From Sulfidibacter corallicola (GTDB taxonomy: Bacteria; Acidobacteriota; Holophagae; Acanthopleuribacterales; Acanthopleuribacteraceae): DNA of 64,000 nt. Location of the stretch: contig NZ_CP071793.1 of the NCBI RefSeq assembly GCF_017498545.1, positions 1,612,001 through 1,676,000 of the forward strand, written 5' to 3'. The notes under the pieces are model-generated. The model worked only from the letters and a program-made list of their open reading frames with translations. It did no database searches and was not told where the DNA came from. The position numbers and the translations under genes were made by a program. Position 1 is the stretch's first letter. Each line of letters starts with the position of its first letter. Positions 32,701-41,900 of this stretch are shown here, one piece after another.

Positions 32701-34699
32701 CGAAACTCTCGAAACCCTACCTCCGGCCCAGCAATCGACGGCCGCCTACCGCATCGCTTCCGGGTCGGATGCCGCGGGTGGGATGCTTCGCCCCGACCAG
32801 CATCCACAAAGGCTGATGGCGCTCGATCTGGCGCGAAAACGGATGTTCGCACCTTCGGATGTGATCGACCCCCATCGCCAGATGCAGGGGCTGCTCTACC
32901 TGTTTCGCGAACCCGACCTGAAGCAGCGGGCGCTGGTGCGAGCCGCGGCCCTGAGCGATGCCTTCCGAGACGACCCGCGCCTGGACCCGCTCTTCGCCGC
33001 CTTCAAACGCGAGACCATCTGGCAGGTGCTGCGATCCGTCGACGACTATGCCGGGATCCGGCCGATCGACGCCCAAGCGCCCGCGGCGAACCAGTTCCTC
33101 CGCGTTCGCGATATCTTGCTCGGCGATCCGGAACCACGCGTCGTTCGGTTGTGGGATCGGCAGTCGCTGTTCCTCACCGCCGGTCGGCGCGGGTTCACGT
33201 TTCCCAAATTCCGGGCGCGCACCGTGTTTCCGCTGATGTCCAAACCGATCACGATGCACTACCGGTTCGACCGCGGCGCGCGCCATCAACTGGTCTTGCC
33301 GCCGGGCGACGGGACCTGGCAGGAAGCCGGGATTTCGGTACCGCCCGGCGTCGCGCAACTGGAAATCACGGTGGCCGAGGCGCCCGCCAACCAGGCGTTG
33401 GAAATTTTGTGCGAACCCGACAGGGTGCGCTGCGCTCCCGAAAGGCCCCGCAACTTCATGGCCGCCACGCGGGGTCAACCGTTGAAACTCAGGCTCTTCG
33501 AGCCCACCTGGTTGCGGGTGGAGACGTTGGTCGGCAGGAACCCCGTCACCAGCTACCGTTTCATTCAAGACACGCCCACGACCCTGATCCTGAAGCCCCG
33601 CGACGGCGAGCGGCAGAGCTTTTATCGGCTCGCCACCCGCCGTTTTCGCCGTGAGGAAGATCAGCGTCCGGCTTCTCTGGAACGCATGGACCTCTACGCG
33701 GCTCGCCCCTTCTTTCAGGTGGCCCCTCAAACCTTCGACTTCGATCGGTGGGAACCCGAGTTTCGGCAGGGTGAAGTGGGTCCCGACAAGACCTGGGACC
33801 TTCAGGTCGGTGCGCGCCGCCGTGAACAGCCACTGGACGAAGAACGCCCGGACGGCAAGGACGAGTTTCGCACCGTTCAACTGGATTGGCGCTCGCGCGA
33901 CCACCTCGATGCCTGGCGTTTCCGGCTGATGGCCCGTCAACGCGAATTCGACAACCATTCGCTCGGGCTTGAGGGACTGCACGCGATGCCGCTCTGGGGC
34001 GGGAACCTGAAGACTCGGGCGCGCCTGTTCGGGCAGCGCGTCACGTTCCAAACCGCGAGTCAACCGGATCGAAACGAATGGTCGGCCGATCTACAGCTCA
34101 CTTGGAACCGCTACTTTTCGTTGCCGGGACGGTGGCGCCATCGTTTCCAGGCACAGGCCTTCGGCCGCCACCTCAGCCTGGACCAGATGCCTCGGGACAT
34201 CCGCGGCGCGGTGGATTTCGACGTGTTCACGCGCTACAAGGATCAACACAAATCCGGTTTGCGCCTGAATGAACGCTTTTATTTTCAGCCCTATGCCGAC
34301 GCTCGCCTGACGTTCGACCTGAACCTCACCACCAATCCGGATGTCTTCGACGATGTCGATTCGATGGGTTACCGCGTCGGTTGGGATCAATTGATCGGTC
34401 CCTTGGAGGCTTCCGTGTTCAGCAGTGGCCGCCATTTCGGCAAGGACGAGCACCGAACCCGCGCCTATTGGCGCCAGCGCCACGGAATCGATTTGCGCTG
34501 GCGGCGCCAACAGCGCGGTGCGCGCCGTCTCGAAGCCGGGATCCGCTTCCAGATCACGGACGCGGAGAGCCGGGGCTGGTCGATCTATCTCAGCCGGCTC
34601 TGGGGTGCACGCGGCGATTACCGGCATTACGCGGCCGGCGACGTCATGTTCCGTGGGTTGAAGAGCGAGCACAACGCTCGTGTGGAGGCACGCCTGTGA
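29726..34699 (+). CDS. Giant exported protein with helical-repeat middle and C-terminal beta-barrel (candidate polymer exporter)
   Basis: From the ATG at 29726 (GGAG eight bases upstream) the protein has 1657 residues. A signal peptide (about 1-24, KDPFHIVLPLLCLFVSN) is followed by beta-rich domains, a TPR/HEAT-like helical region (about 530-800, for example LNLAHVLTDLGEHYLAERQLKWLV), more beta domains, and a final 300 residues (from about 1355) of alternating amphipathic strands ending ARVEARL. This fits an outer-membrane beta-barrel. The TPR-plus-barrel plan is like the exopolysaccharide exporter PgaA, though I see no direct sequence match. Its stop overlaps the GTG start of the PgsB-like gene (GTGA), so the cell makes both together. 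I infer that it carries the polyamide chain across the outer membrane. Confidence 0.75.
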   Translation: MKDPFHIVLPLLCLFVSNIPLNGSPEPSRIQWEPLASSHLLRGVSPTATQKESVLRLAPGEETLLRLSRADLLRVELHQGAWAPDERAEDGLSMWVGDEDGLFARQRIDALRGGAFSKQLGKGHVLLRQGRDSKKTARLVLFRGRSIGFLEGLHWNPVAQPSPKGYLGTEDGPGTRLYSAISTQRPMVLSVEGPARLRLDSRALFPNGGSGASYDLLIHVDGEWRERLVCYGSQSSSLTWRDETGRTVGVGSLQRGYLTLPEGVFQVSVTPTSDVLLNLSKQGGPPLLLDRINGVVRDVPAPRVEDDLRKWVVRPESDHQKRVREVFDLARNDEVREAGLAAAALLDQMVVQHGGDGAWHLWAHEFRQRWTHFRTYLPERADRLEPLDSDKFPNLQLAHGSGTLEYRIPALPYPTEVRLHVRPRQIGEAIEVGAVFGDAEPISLRLDPNHATDDFGGSRPVSLRMRVPPGVTRVALTLPNSVGVAFQLAHGRTPRLDERQLHCYRELLGEAPLGWFLDGRPTDGESTPESLAARLLSRHFSHLAEWLGIRETDSRHSATAHSVTDLDAASATRLRNRAASLERSGDSMGALKIRRDLVLLGGREEDRLNLAHVLTDLGEHYLAERQLKWLVTHADAAEVRRRAVDTLEVRYRRFDQGRGLLSLHAAHFRREGDVAALRRLTAVLSERGEFRLAQDALALDDAPDPELAAGVALANESWSAFTRALSQMDTASRAFWRGRRALEDGDETKAIESFIAAGARGQAWVAYLQGDAEIRQKSTQTVEQAFAALLADEAHRATHPGERGWVTDFGLANGYAESRTLYHRRLNRYRQVLRATEDRPLTLRVDGPAKLQLALRHHLEEDEAPRPDSGCALWVDGGVHWIQMHRTERSQAYQVLGESSRVGTNAFHEVDLGPGHHELNLRVTGTPVLVRVRRRDVRHQPAESRTLRRPGVFETWSARGHAADWQSLAPDLVAAYLLRKPELTDHERARLAETLETLPPAQQSTAAYRIASGSDAAGGMLRPDQHPQRLMALDLARKRMFAPSDVIDPHRQMQGLLYLFREPDLKQRALVRAAALSDAFRDDPRLDPLFAAFKRETIWQVLRSVDDYAGIRPIDAQAPAANQFLRVRDILLGDPEPRVVRLWDRQSLFLTAGRRGFTFPKFRARTVFPLMSKPITMHYRFDRGARHQLVLPPGDGTWQEAGISVPPGVAQLEITVAEAPANQALEILCEPDRVRCAPERPRNFMAATRGQPLKLRLFEPTWLRVETLVGRNPVTSYRFIQDTPTTLILKPRDGERQSFYRLATRRFRREEDQRPASLERMDLYAARPFFQVAPQTFDFDRWEPEFRQGEVGPDKTWDLQVGARRREQPLDEERPDGKDEFRTVQLDWRSRDHLDAWRFRLMARQREFDNHSLGLEGLHAMPLWGGNLKTRARLFGQRVTFQTASQPDRNEWSADLQLTWNRYFSLPGRWRHRFQAQAFGRHLSLDQMPRDIRGAVDFDVFTRYKDQHKSGLRLNERFYFQPYADARLTFDLNLTTNPDVFDDVDSMGYRVGWDQLIGPLEASVFSSGRHFGKDEHRTRAYWRQRHGIDLRWRRQQRGARRLEAGIRFQITDAESRGWSIYLSRLWGARGDYRHYAAGDVMFRGLKSEHNARVEARL

Positions 34700-37600
34700 A
34701 AACCGAAACCGTCTTCCAATGGCTGAGCCAGGACCTGAGCGAGCTCGAGCTGCACATGCAGCGTCCGGCGTTGACGGCGCTTGCCGGTGACTTCCTGCGT
34801 CACCGCGAGCATCGGCCCGAGCGGGATCGGGAGCCCGACCCGGTGCTGGCGCTGCTGTATTTCCTGCGCGCCCGGGTTCAAGCCATGCCGCAACGGATCC
34901 TGCAGTTGAACCAGCGTTACGAGGTGTTCAGCCGACGGTACCATGCGGCCACGGCTTGGCAGCGCCGGCAACACCTGTTGGATTTCGCACGAGACCTGGG
35001 AGCCGATCGGCGCCAACTCAAGGCCGATGCCCGTGCGATCGGACGCCACCTGGATCACGAGGCGCTGGGGGATCGCTACCGGCGTCGGCGATCCGATCTG
35101 GAGCACCAGTGGGTGTGGTTGATCGGCCGGCTCGGCGCGTTGGCGGCACCTTGGTACGGTGCCGCCGGGCAACGGGTGGAGGACCATTGGTATCCGTTGA
35201 GCTGGGAGCAAATGCTCCATCAGGCCCAAGCCTATCGCGACAATCCCGAAGTGGTGACGGCGGCCTTCGAGGTCGTCGCCGACATGGTGGTGCGCATGCC
35301 CGTGGAAGTCGCCCACGGGCTGTTCGATCAGCGCGCCAAGGTCGCTCTGGCGGGCTACGCCGGGCACGGCGATCATCCGTTGTGGGCACGTTGCGCCTGT
35401 CTGCGTCTGGTCGCGACGCTCGACGGCGATCGATTCATGGACCTCGCCTACGATGTGTTCGCCACACCGGATCTCGATGACATGCGCTTCCTACGGGCGC
35501 GGGTCCTTTCGCTGCTGCCCCAGGTCGATCGCATCGATGCGCGCGGTTGTCTCGTGCGCAAGGCCCTCGAGGACCCCAGCGAGCACGTGCGGCAGGCCTG
35601 TGTCTCGAGTCTGGTTCGTCAGCCGTTGGCGGTGATCGCCGACCGCTATCCGGCCTTGCTGTTCGATGACGAGGCGGAATCGGTGGCCGGTCGTGCCGTC
35701 TTGGGGTTGGTCGAGCTTGCCGAACGTCGAGAAACCCGTCCCTGGGCCCTGCGGGCGCTGCTGCGGGCGATCGGCACCTTCGACCGTGGGTTCCCCGCCA
35801 CTGCGGCCTTGGCCGCCTGCGTCCCGATGGTGGCGGTTTGGCGGCGTCGGCAGGTGGATGCCGTCGGCGACGTGGTGGCACTGCTTCAGGGCGCGGTGGT
35901 TCAGGCTCGGGAGAGCTATGTCGAAGAGGCGCAGCGTCGCAAGGCCGGCATGGTGTTCGAAGCGCTGTGGTGTGAAGGAAACGAGGTGGTTCGGGCCATT
36001 CGCGATCGGTTGCGGGAGCTGACGCACGGGCTGGCACCGGGCAAGCGGATAAGGATTCCGCGCGAGTGGTGCGGGGAGCACATGCGTCCGGACCTCGTTC
36101 GCATCCTGGCGGTTCTGGTTCAGGATGACTACGGCTTCGATCTGGAGGGGTGTCGCGGTCGTTGGTATGTGCGCAAGGGGCCGGTCTTCGGATTCCGTTG
36201 GTGGCGGTGGTGGCACGAACTCACCCATCCCGCGACCGACAAGCGCCAGGGGCACCGCCACACCGTGGGGCGCCTGTCCTTCGCCGAAACGCGCGTACCC
36301 AGTGGGCTGATGGCGGAGTGTTCCCCGACCAAGGTTCCCGGGGAACCGCTGCTGATTGCCGGCGAAGGAGACTGGCGGCCCTTCCTGCCCCTTCCCGACG
36401 ATGTGCTTTCCTGTCTGGACCTCGGGATGGGACGCCATCGCGTGCAGTTCCACTGTAGCGAGGGGCTCGTGACGCTCACCGCACCCGAGCGGTTATGGAG
36501 CCGCGTGCGTGCGGCGTGGAAGCTGACGCGGGGATTCGCCCACTATGCTCGATTGAGGAATTGGCAGGAGTGCGATGGCTTCGCGCCCAACGCCTATGCC
36601 CAGGCGCTCCGCAAGTTGGGTTTTCACCTTTCGATCGAGAGTGGCGATACCCGCAAGCCGGTGGATTCGGGCGTCGCCCGCTTTTTCGCGGCCGCGACAC
36701 CCGCCATGGGCCTGTCGGAACTCTGGACGAGCTTCAAGGAGTACGCGGTCCAAATCTATGAAAACCAGCTTTGGGATCTCACACTTTTTTGCCTGCTGGT
36801 ACTCGCGCTGTTTCTGGCCCGTCATGCCTGGTCGTTCTATGCCATCCGTCGTGCCCGCAAACGCATCGGCCTCGTGATCGGTGGTTGGGGCACACGCGGA
36901 AAATCAGGGACCGAGCGCCTCAAGGCCGCGCTTTTCAACGCCATGGGGAAACGGGTCTTCTCCAAGACCACCGGTTGCGAAGCCCGGTTCATCTTCGCCG
37001 ACACCTATGGCCGGCAATGGGACCTGCCGTTGTTTCGGCCTCACGGAAAGGCCTCGATCTGGGAGCAGGGCGAGGTGGTCAAGCAGGCGGCGGCCATGGG
37101 GACCGATGTATTTCTCTGGGAATGTATGGGTTTGACGCCCGAGTACGTGCGCACGTTGCAGCGCGGTTGGATGCGCGACGACCTGGCGACCATCACCAAC
37201 ACCTATCCCGATCACGAAGATTTGCAGGGCCCTTCCGGATGGGATGTGGCCCGCACCATCTCCATGTTCATTCCGGAACGCTCCCGTCTCTTTACCAGCG
37301 AGACCCAAATGAAGCCGTTGCTCGAAACCGAGGCGGCGCGCAAGCACAGCCAATTCGACCACGTCGGCGAGTTGGACGTGGGCCTGCTGCCCCAGGATCT
37401 GCTGGACCGCTTTCCCTACGCGGAGCACCCGAACAACATCGCCCTGGTGTTGCGCATGGCCGAAGCGCTCGGACGCCCGCGCGATTGGGCGCTCAAGGCG
37501 ATGGCCGATCGCGTCGTGCCCGATGTGGGCGTGTTGAAACAGTTTGCCGCGGCGCCGGTGGAGGGACGCCGTCTGGTCCTGATCAACGGGATGTCGGCCA

Positions 37601-38904
37601 ACGAGCGCCTGGGAGCCCTGACCAATTGGCGGCGGCTCGGGTTCGACAAGCTGGATCCGGTGAAGAACTGCGACATCTGCGTCACCCTCCTGGTCAACAA
37701 CCGCGAGGATCGCGTGGCTCGCTCCCAGGTGTTCGCCCAAATGTTGGTTCGCGACATGCCCGCCGACCACGTCGTGCTGGTCGGTTCCAACCTGCGTGGG
37801 ATGCAGGGCTTCATCGACGCGGCCTGGCAGAGTTATCGCCAGGAGCTCTCCCTGTGGGACGGCGAGCGCGAGGCCGTCGCGTGTGCCCAGCGACTGGCGC
37901 GCCGTTTTCGCCTGGCGGTGGACGAAGCGATGGTGCGGGGAAGGCTCGCCGTTCAGTTGGCCGGCTTGGGCATGGCCGAATCGATGCGGGCTCGGGCCCT
38001 CGATCTGTGGAACCGGGATGACGCCTTGGCCGCCCTGATCGCGGAACACGTCGATGCCGATCGGGCCGCGTTCACGATGGCCTGCCACCGCGAGCTGATG
38101 CAGGAGTTTCGCGGGTGGAGCGAGATACGGGCCGCGTTGGCACGGGGCGACTCAGGAGATCGGGCCTTGGAACAACGGTTTTTCGATTGGGTTCGGGCCG
38201 CCTTGGTTCGTCGCCTGACGGTGATCGACGATCCGGCGGTGCAGGGCGGCGCCATCATCCAACGCATTCACGCCATGACGCCGATCGGCATGGAGAACCG
38301 GATTCTTGGCGTGCAAAACATCAAGGGACCGGGACTGGCCGTCATCGAGCGCTTCCAGAAGTGGGAGGAAACGGCGGCCACGTGCGCGCTGCTTCAGGCC
38401 GACGACCGGGCCAAGGTCCTGCAGGGCCTCTCGCAATTGCAGGAGCGCGACGAGGTCGGCTTTCTCGGCAGGCCCTCGGTCGCCGAGGCCATGGCGGCGA
38501 TTCGTCTCGAGGCATGGGATGACGAGGTGCGCCGGAAATGGAACCAGGTGCACCGAACCTTCGCGGAGAACCGCGCGGCCGGCTCCCGGAAACGCCGCGA
38601 GAACGGCGATGCGGCCCGCTGGCTGATGGCGGGGTTGCGTTGGTTTGAAGCGTTGTTCGAGGCGGGCCAGGCCGTGAAACGGCGGCGACGGGCGCAGGCG
38701 ATCTACCGAGATCTGGCCGACGAACGGATCGGTTACCAGCGAGCGATCACCGAGCTGACCCGAATCAACCGCGATCAGGAGCCCGATTGGTTGTACCGGC
38801 GCCTGACGGCCTTTTCGCCGTTCGCGGCGGGTTCGCGCGGCGGCAAGCGGCGGCGTTTGCCGATCGAATCGGTCAGGAGCCTGTGGCCGATTTCGCGCGG
38901 CTAG
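34696..38904 (+). CDS. pgsB: PgsB/CapB-like poly-gamma-glutamate synthetase with long N-terminal extension
   Basis: The GTG at 34696 has GGAGG seven bases upstream and gives 1402 residues; PgsB itself is about 390. Residues 1-690 are helical, probably HEAT-like, and cytoplasmic, without known motifs. A membrane segment (about 693-715) leads into a Mur-ligase-like core that follows PgsB closely: P-loop GGWGTRGKSGT (near 729), KTTGCEARFIFADT (757), LWECMGLTPEYV (808), TNTYPDHEDLQGP (835), AEHPNNIALVLRMAEALG, NGMSANE and, near the end, NRILGVQNIKG. PgsB activates glutamate as a phosphate and adds it to the chain with PgsC. Core, Walker residues and the NxxxDH motif are intact, so activity is expected. 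Whether the monomer is glutamate is unknown. The last 150 residues are basic and helical. Confidence 0.88.
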   Translation: MKTETVFQWLSQDLSELELHMQRPALTALAGDFLRHREHRPERDREPDPVLALLYFLRARVQAMPQRILQLNQRYEVFSRRYHAATAWQRRQHLLDFARDLGADRRQLKADARAIGRHLDHEALGDRYRRRRSDLEHQWVWLIGRLGALAAPWYGAAGQRVEDHWYPLSWEQMLHQAQAYRDNPEVVTAAFEVVADMVVRMPVEVAHGLFDQRAKVALAGYAGHGDHPLWARCACLRLVATLDGDRFMDLAYDVFATPDLDDMRFLRARVLSLLPQVDRIDARGCLVRKALEDPSEHVRQACVSSLVRQPLAVIADRYPALLFDDEAESVAGRAVLGLVELAERRETRPWALRALLRAIGTFDRGFPATAALAACVPMVAVWRRRQVDAVGDVVALLQGAVVQARESYVEEAQRRKAGMVFEALWCEGNEVVRAIRDRLRELTHGLAPGKRIRIPREWCGEHMRPDLVRILAVLVQDDYGFDLEGCRGRWYVRKGPVFGFRWWRWWHELTHPATDKRQGHRHTVGRLSFAETRVPSGLMAECSPTKVPGEPLLIAGEGDWRPFLPLPDDVLSCLDLGMGRHRVQFHCSEGLVTLTAPERLWSRVRAAWKLTRGFAHYARLRNWQECDGFAPNAYAQALRKLGFHLSIESGDTRKPVDSGVARFFAAATPAMGLSELWTSFKEYAVQIYENQLWDLTLFCLLVLALFLARHAWSFYAIRRARKRIGLVIGGWGTRGKSGTERLKAALFNAMGKRVFSKTTGCEARFIFADTYGRQWDLPLFRPHGKASIWEQGEVVKQAAAMGTDVFLWECMGLTPEYVRTLQRGWMRDDLATITNTYPDHEDLQGPSGWDVARTISMFIPERSRLFTSETQMKPLLETEAARKHSQFDHVGELDVGLLPQDLLDRFPYAEHPNNIALVLRMAEALGRPRDWALKAMADRVVPDVGVLKQFAAAPVEGRRLVLINGMSANERLGALTNWRRLGFDKLDPVKNCDICVTLLVNNREDRVARSQVFAQMLVRDMPADHVVLVGSNLRGMQGFIDAAWQSYRQELSLWDGEREAVACAQRLARRFRLAVDEAMVRGRLAVQLAGLGMAESMRARALDLWNRDDALAALIAEHVDADRAAFTMACHRELMQEFRGWSEIRAALARGDSGDRALEQRFFDWVRAALVRRLTVIDDPAVQGGAIIQRIHAMTPIGMENRILGVQNIKGPGLAVIERFQKWEETAATCALLQADDRAKVLQGLSQLQERDEVGFLGRPSVAEAMAAIRLEAWDDEVRRKWNQVHRTFAENRAAGSRKRRENGDAARWLMAGLRWFEALFEAGQAVKRRRRAQAIYRDLADERIGYQRAITELTRINRDQEPDWLYRRLTAFSPFAAGSRGGKRRRLPIESVRSLWPISRG

Positions 38905-38934
38905 GAGGGTTTCGAGCCAATCGTTCGATCGACG

Positions 38935-41900
38935 TCAATCCAAGCTTTTGAGCCCGCCCGATTCGAACCAGCGCTTGTCGGCCGTGACCGATTTGGCGAC
39001 CACCGCACCAATGCCCGATTTGGTTTCTTGCCAGACGTCGTCGTTCAACAGGCGGCGATGGAAAAGCAGGTGGCGGATATCCATCACCTGGCCGATATCT
39101 TCGAGCAGCTTCAGCACCAGGCGAATGGTGTCCACCTCGCCGATTTGGATCACCGCATCCAGCGACTGGCGCACCAGGTCCGGGCGTTCGTCGGCCAGGA
39201 TCGGCAAAACCGCCTCGCGCACTTCTTTCTTGGGGTGGGCGATGATGGCTCGGAGTTGATCGTCACTGACCCGACCAAGCGAACCCATCTTTTGAAGTGC
39301 GCGCAGGAGTTGCGGTTCCAGGCCCTTGTGGGTTTGGATCGCCAGGGCCAATCGGTCGGCCAGATCCTTGTCCGTCGAGGCGGCCAGACCTTCGACGATA
39401 CAACGCCATTCGCTTTCGTCGAACTCGTTCTTGGGTTTGCCGAACTGCTCGATCAGGTAATCCTCGATCCACTTTTCACCGGTGGGCGCCGTGCTCAATT
39501 CGGCCAGCATGGTCTGGCGCACGTTGAGGTAGCAGCGGTAATCGAGCAGCAGCGATTCGAGCACCTCGCGATCCTTGAGTTGCGGCAGGCAGTCTTTCCA
39601 GAAATCGATGTCTTGGCCGCATTGATCGACGATGACGCCGAACTCGGTCACCAGCCGGCGCCACTCGGCACCGTCGGCCTGATCGCCGGGTGCGAGCAGG
39701 CGCTCGTGGAGAAAGTGCAGGTTCTGCAGGTGCAGCTCCCAGAATCCGATCAGCTCGGCCTCCAGGAAGGTGCGTAGGTGGCGATTGGCGAGCGGCACGA
39801 AATCGATGCGCCGGCAGTACATGTCGAACTGTTTGTTCTTTTCGTCCAGGGACTTGAGCAGATTGCCCAGCTTCTTCAAGATCAGGCGCATGGTGACCGC
39901 ACGGTTCTGGTCCAGGTTGCCGTAGACCCGTTGGGCGAAGGTCAGCCATTCCTGCATGCCGTTGCGCATGCGCGCCAGCCGCAGGCGAATGTCTTCCTTC
40001 GCGTTTTCGCCGAACAATTCCGCACTCTGGCGTGTGACCGCGGCGAGGCCGCGTCGCCAGTTCTTTCCGGTACGGGTCCAGACTTTGGCGGCCCAGTCTA
40101 CCTGTTGATCCAGTTTCAGGTCGATGATCAGCGATTCGTTGCGCGCACTCAAGTTGGACTGGAATTCTTCCAACATGGTCAACCAATCCGGTTGAGGCTG
40201 GCGCGATTCGAAAAACGCGGTCAGGTACTCCGTCGTCCACAGCACCTCCGTGTTCGAATCGGTGACGGCCGGCATGCTGTAGCCCGGGGGAAGCTGGCTT
40301 TCGTCGCCTTGATTCAGGTGGCACCGCAGCAGGACGGCGCGGGCTTCCCAGGGTTTGTCCTCGCCGGATCCCTTGCCGTTGAGTTCCGTCAGGGCGTTGG
40401 GCGGGCCGGCCATGAGCAACAGCCGTTTGGCGTTGCGCCGCACGATGTCGTCCTCGTCGTGGAGGGCCATCATCATCAGAGGGTAGTCCTCGGGTTGCAG
40501 CAAGGCCACGCCCAGCTCCAACAGGTCGTCCGGGAGCGGGTACATCTCGGCCAGTCGGGGCCACAGCTCGGCGAAGAAACCCTTCGGTGCGTATTCGCGC
40601 AAATAGTTCAGGACGTGGATGTTGCGTGGTGCGGCCACTTCGCTCGCCTGACTGGTGTAGTAGGTGTCGAACACCCGCAGCGACAGGCGGGTCAGGTTCT
40701 CGGCCGTGATGCCCGGCAGATGGGCCATGACCGGTACGACCAGGTTGGGATTGAAGCCGGAGCTCGTGTCGTCGGAGAGCATCAGCACTTCGCCGAGGGC
40801 CTCGACCCCCTCTTCGATCCGCAACAGTTGGGAAACCAGGCTTACCACGTAGGTGAACGAGCCGTGGTCCTCGCGTGGGTCGGTGTGGTCCATCATGGCA
40901 TGCCACTTCTTGAGCAGGCTGGCGGTGTCCAGCTCGTCGACGGCCCGCAGCCAGTCCAGGAACCCCTCGCGCAGGTCGCTGGATTCCTCCTGGAACATGA
41001 AATGTGTGTAGTGTTTGCTTTGGGGGGCGAGCCGCCAACCGCGGCAGAGACCCAGCAACGCCGAACGCACCCGCACCGGCTGTTGGGTGGAAGTCACCAG
41101 GCGCAGTGCTTGGCGCGAGACCTTGGCGATCGAGCGGGCGCCCAGGTCGCCGGGTTCCATGCGCGTCAGTTCGGCACAGATGCCGGCGAGCAGGTCGGGC
41201 TCGTCGCTTTCACCGAAACTGTGCAGCAGCAACTCGAGAAAACCGCTGTCGCCCAACTTGCGGCGCAGCAGGTTTTCCCACCAATGGGCGGGGAAGCCCT
41301 GCTTGAGAGCGCAGAGGTAGACGATGCGGAGCTGGTCCGGTGGCCAGGGCAGGATCTTGCGATAGCGAAAATACAGTTCCAGGTGGAAGAGGTTGAGCGT
41401 CAGCGCTTCGGCCTTCTGCAGGCGCGTCAGACGCTCCAACCTGCCGTTGAGGCGCAGGATCAGCGCGTCCAGGCCGAGGTGTCGGGCGATGTGGGGTTTG
41501 AGGCAGTCGTGACGCAGGCGGTAGGATTCCGAATCGGCCTCGAACCGCAGAAATCCCTGGGCACACCAATCTTTGCAGAGTTGCTCGAGCTCTTCCTGGC
41601 TGCATTCCAAGCCCGAAAACACCCAGAGGATCTTTTGCTTGGACAGCAGGTGGTTGTTCCGATCCGGATCGACGAGGCGCGCCAACACCATTTCGCTCAG
41701 GTGTCGCCGGCCGCTGTCGTAGTGGCCGAAAATCGATTCGAAATAGCGGTTGAGGAGACCGGTCGCCCCACCGCGGGTGCGGTAGAAATCCAGGCTCGGT
41801 TCCGTGCCGGCGGCGATCGCCTCTTCCACCAGCCGGTGGCCGACCAGTTGGATGTCGGTCAGGCGTGCGCGCATGTCGCCGCCCACGTCGGGCTGGGCCA

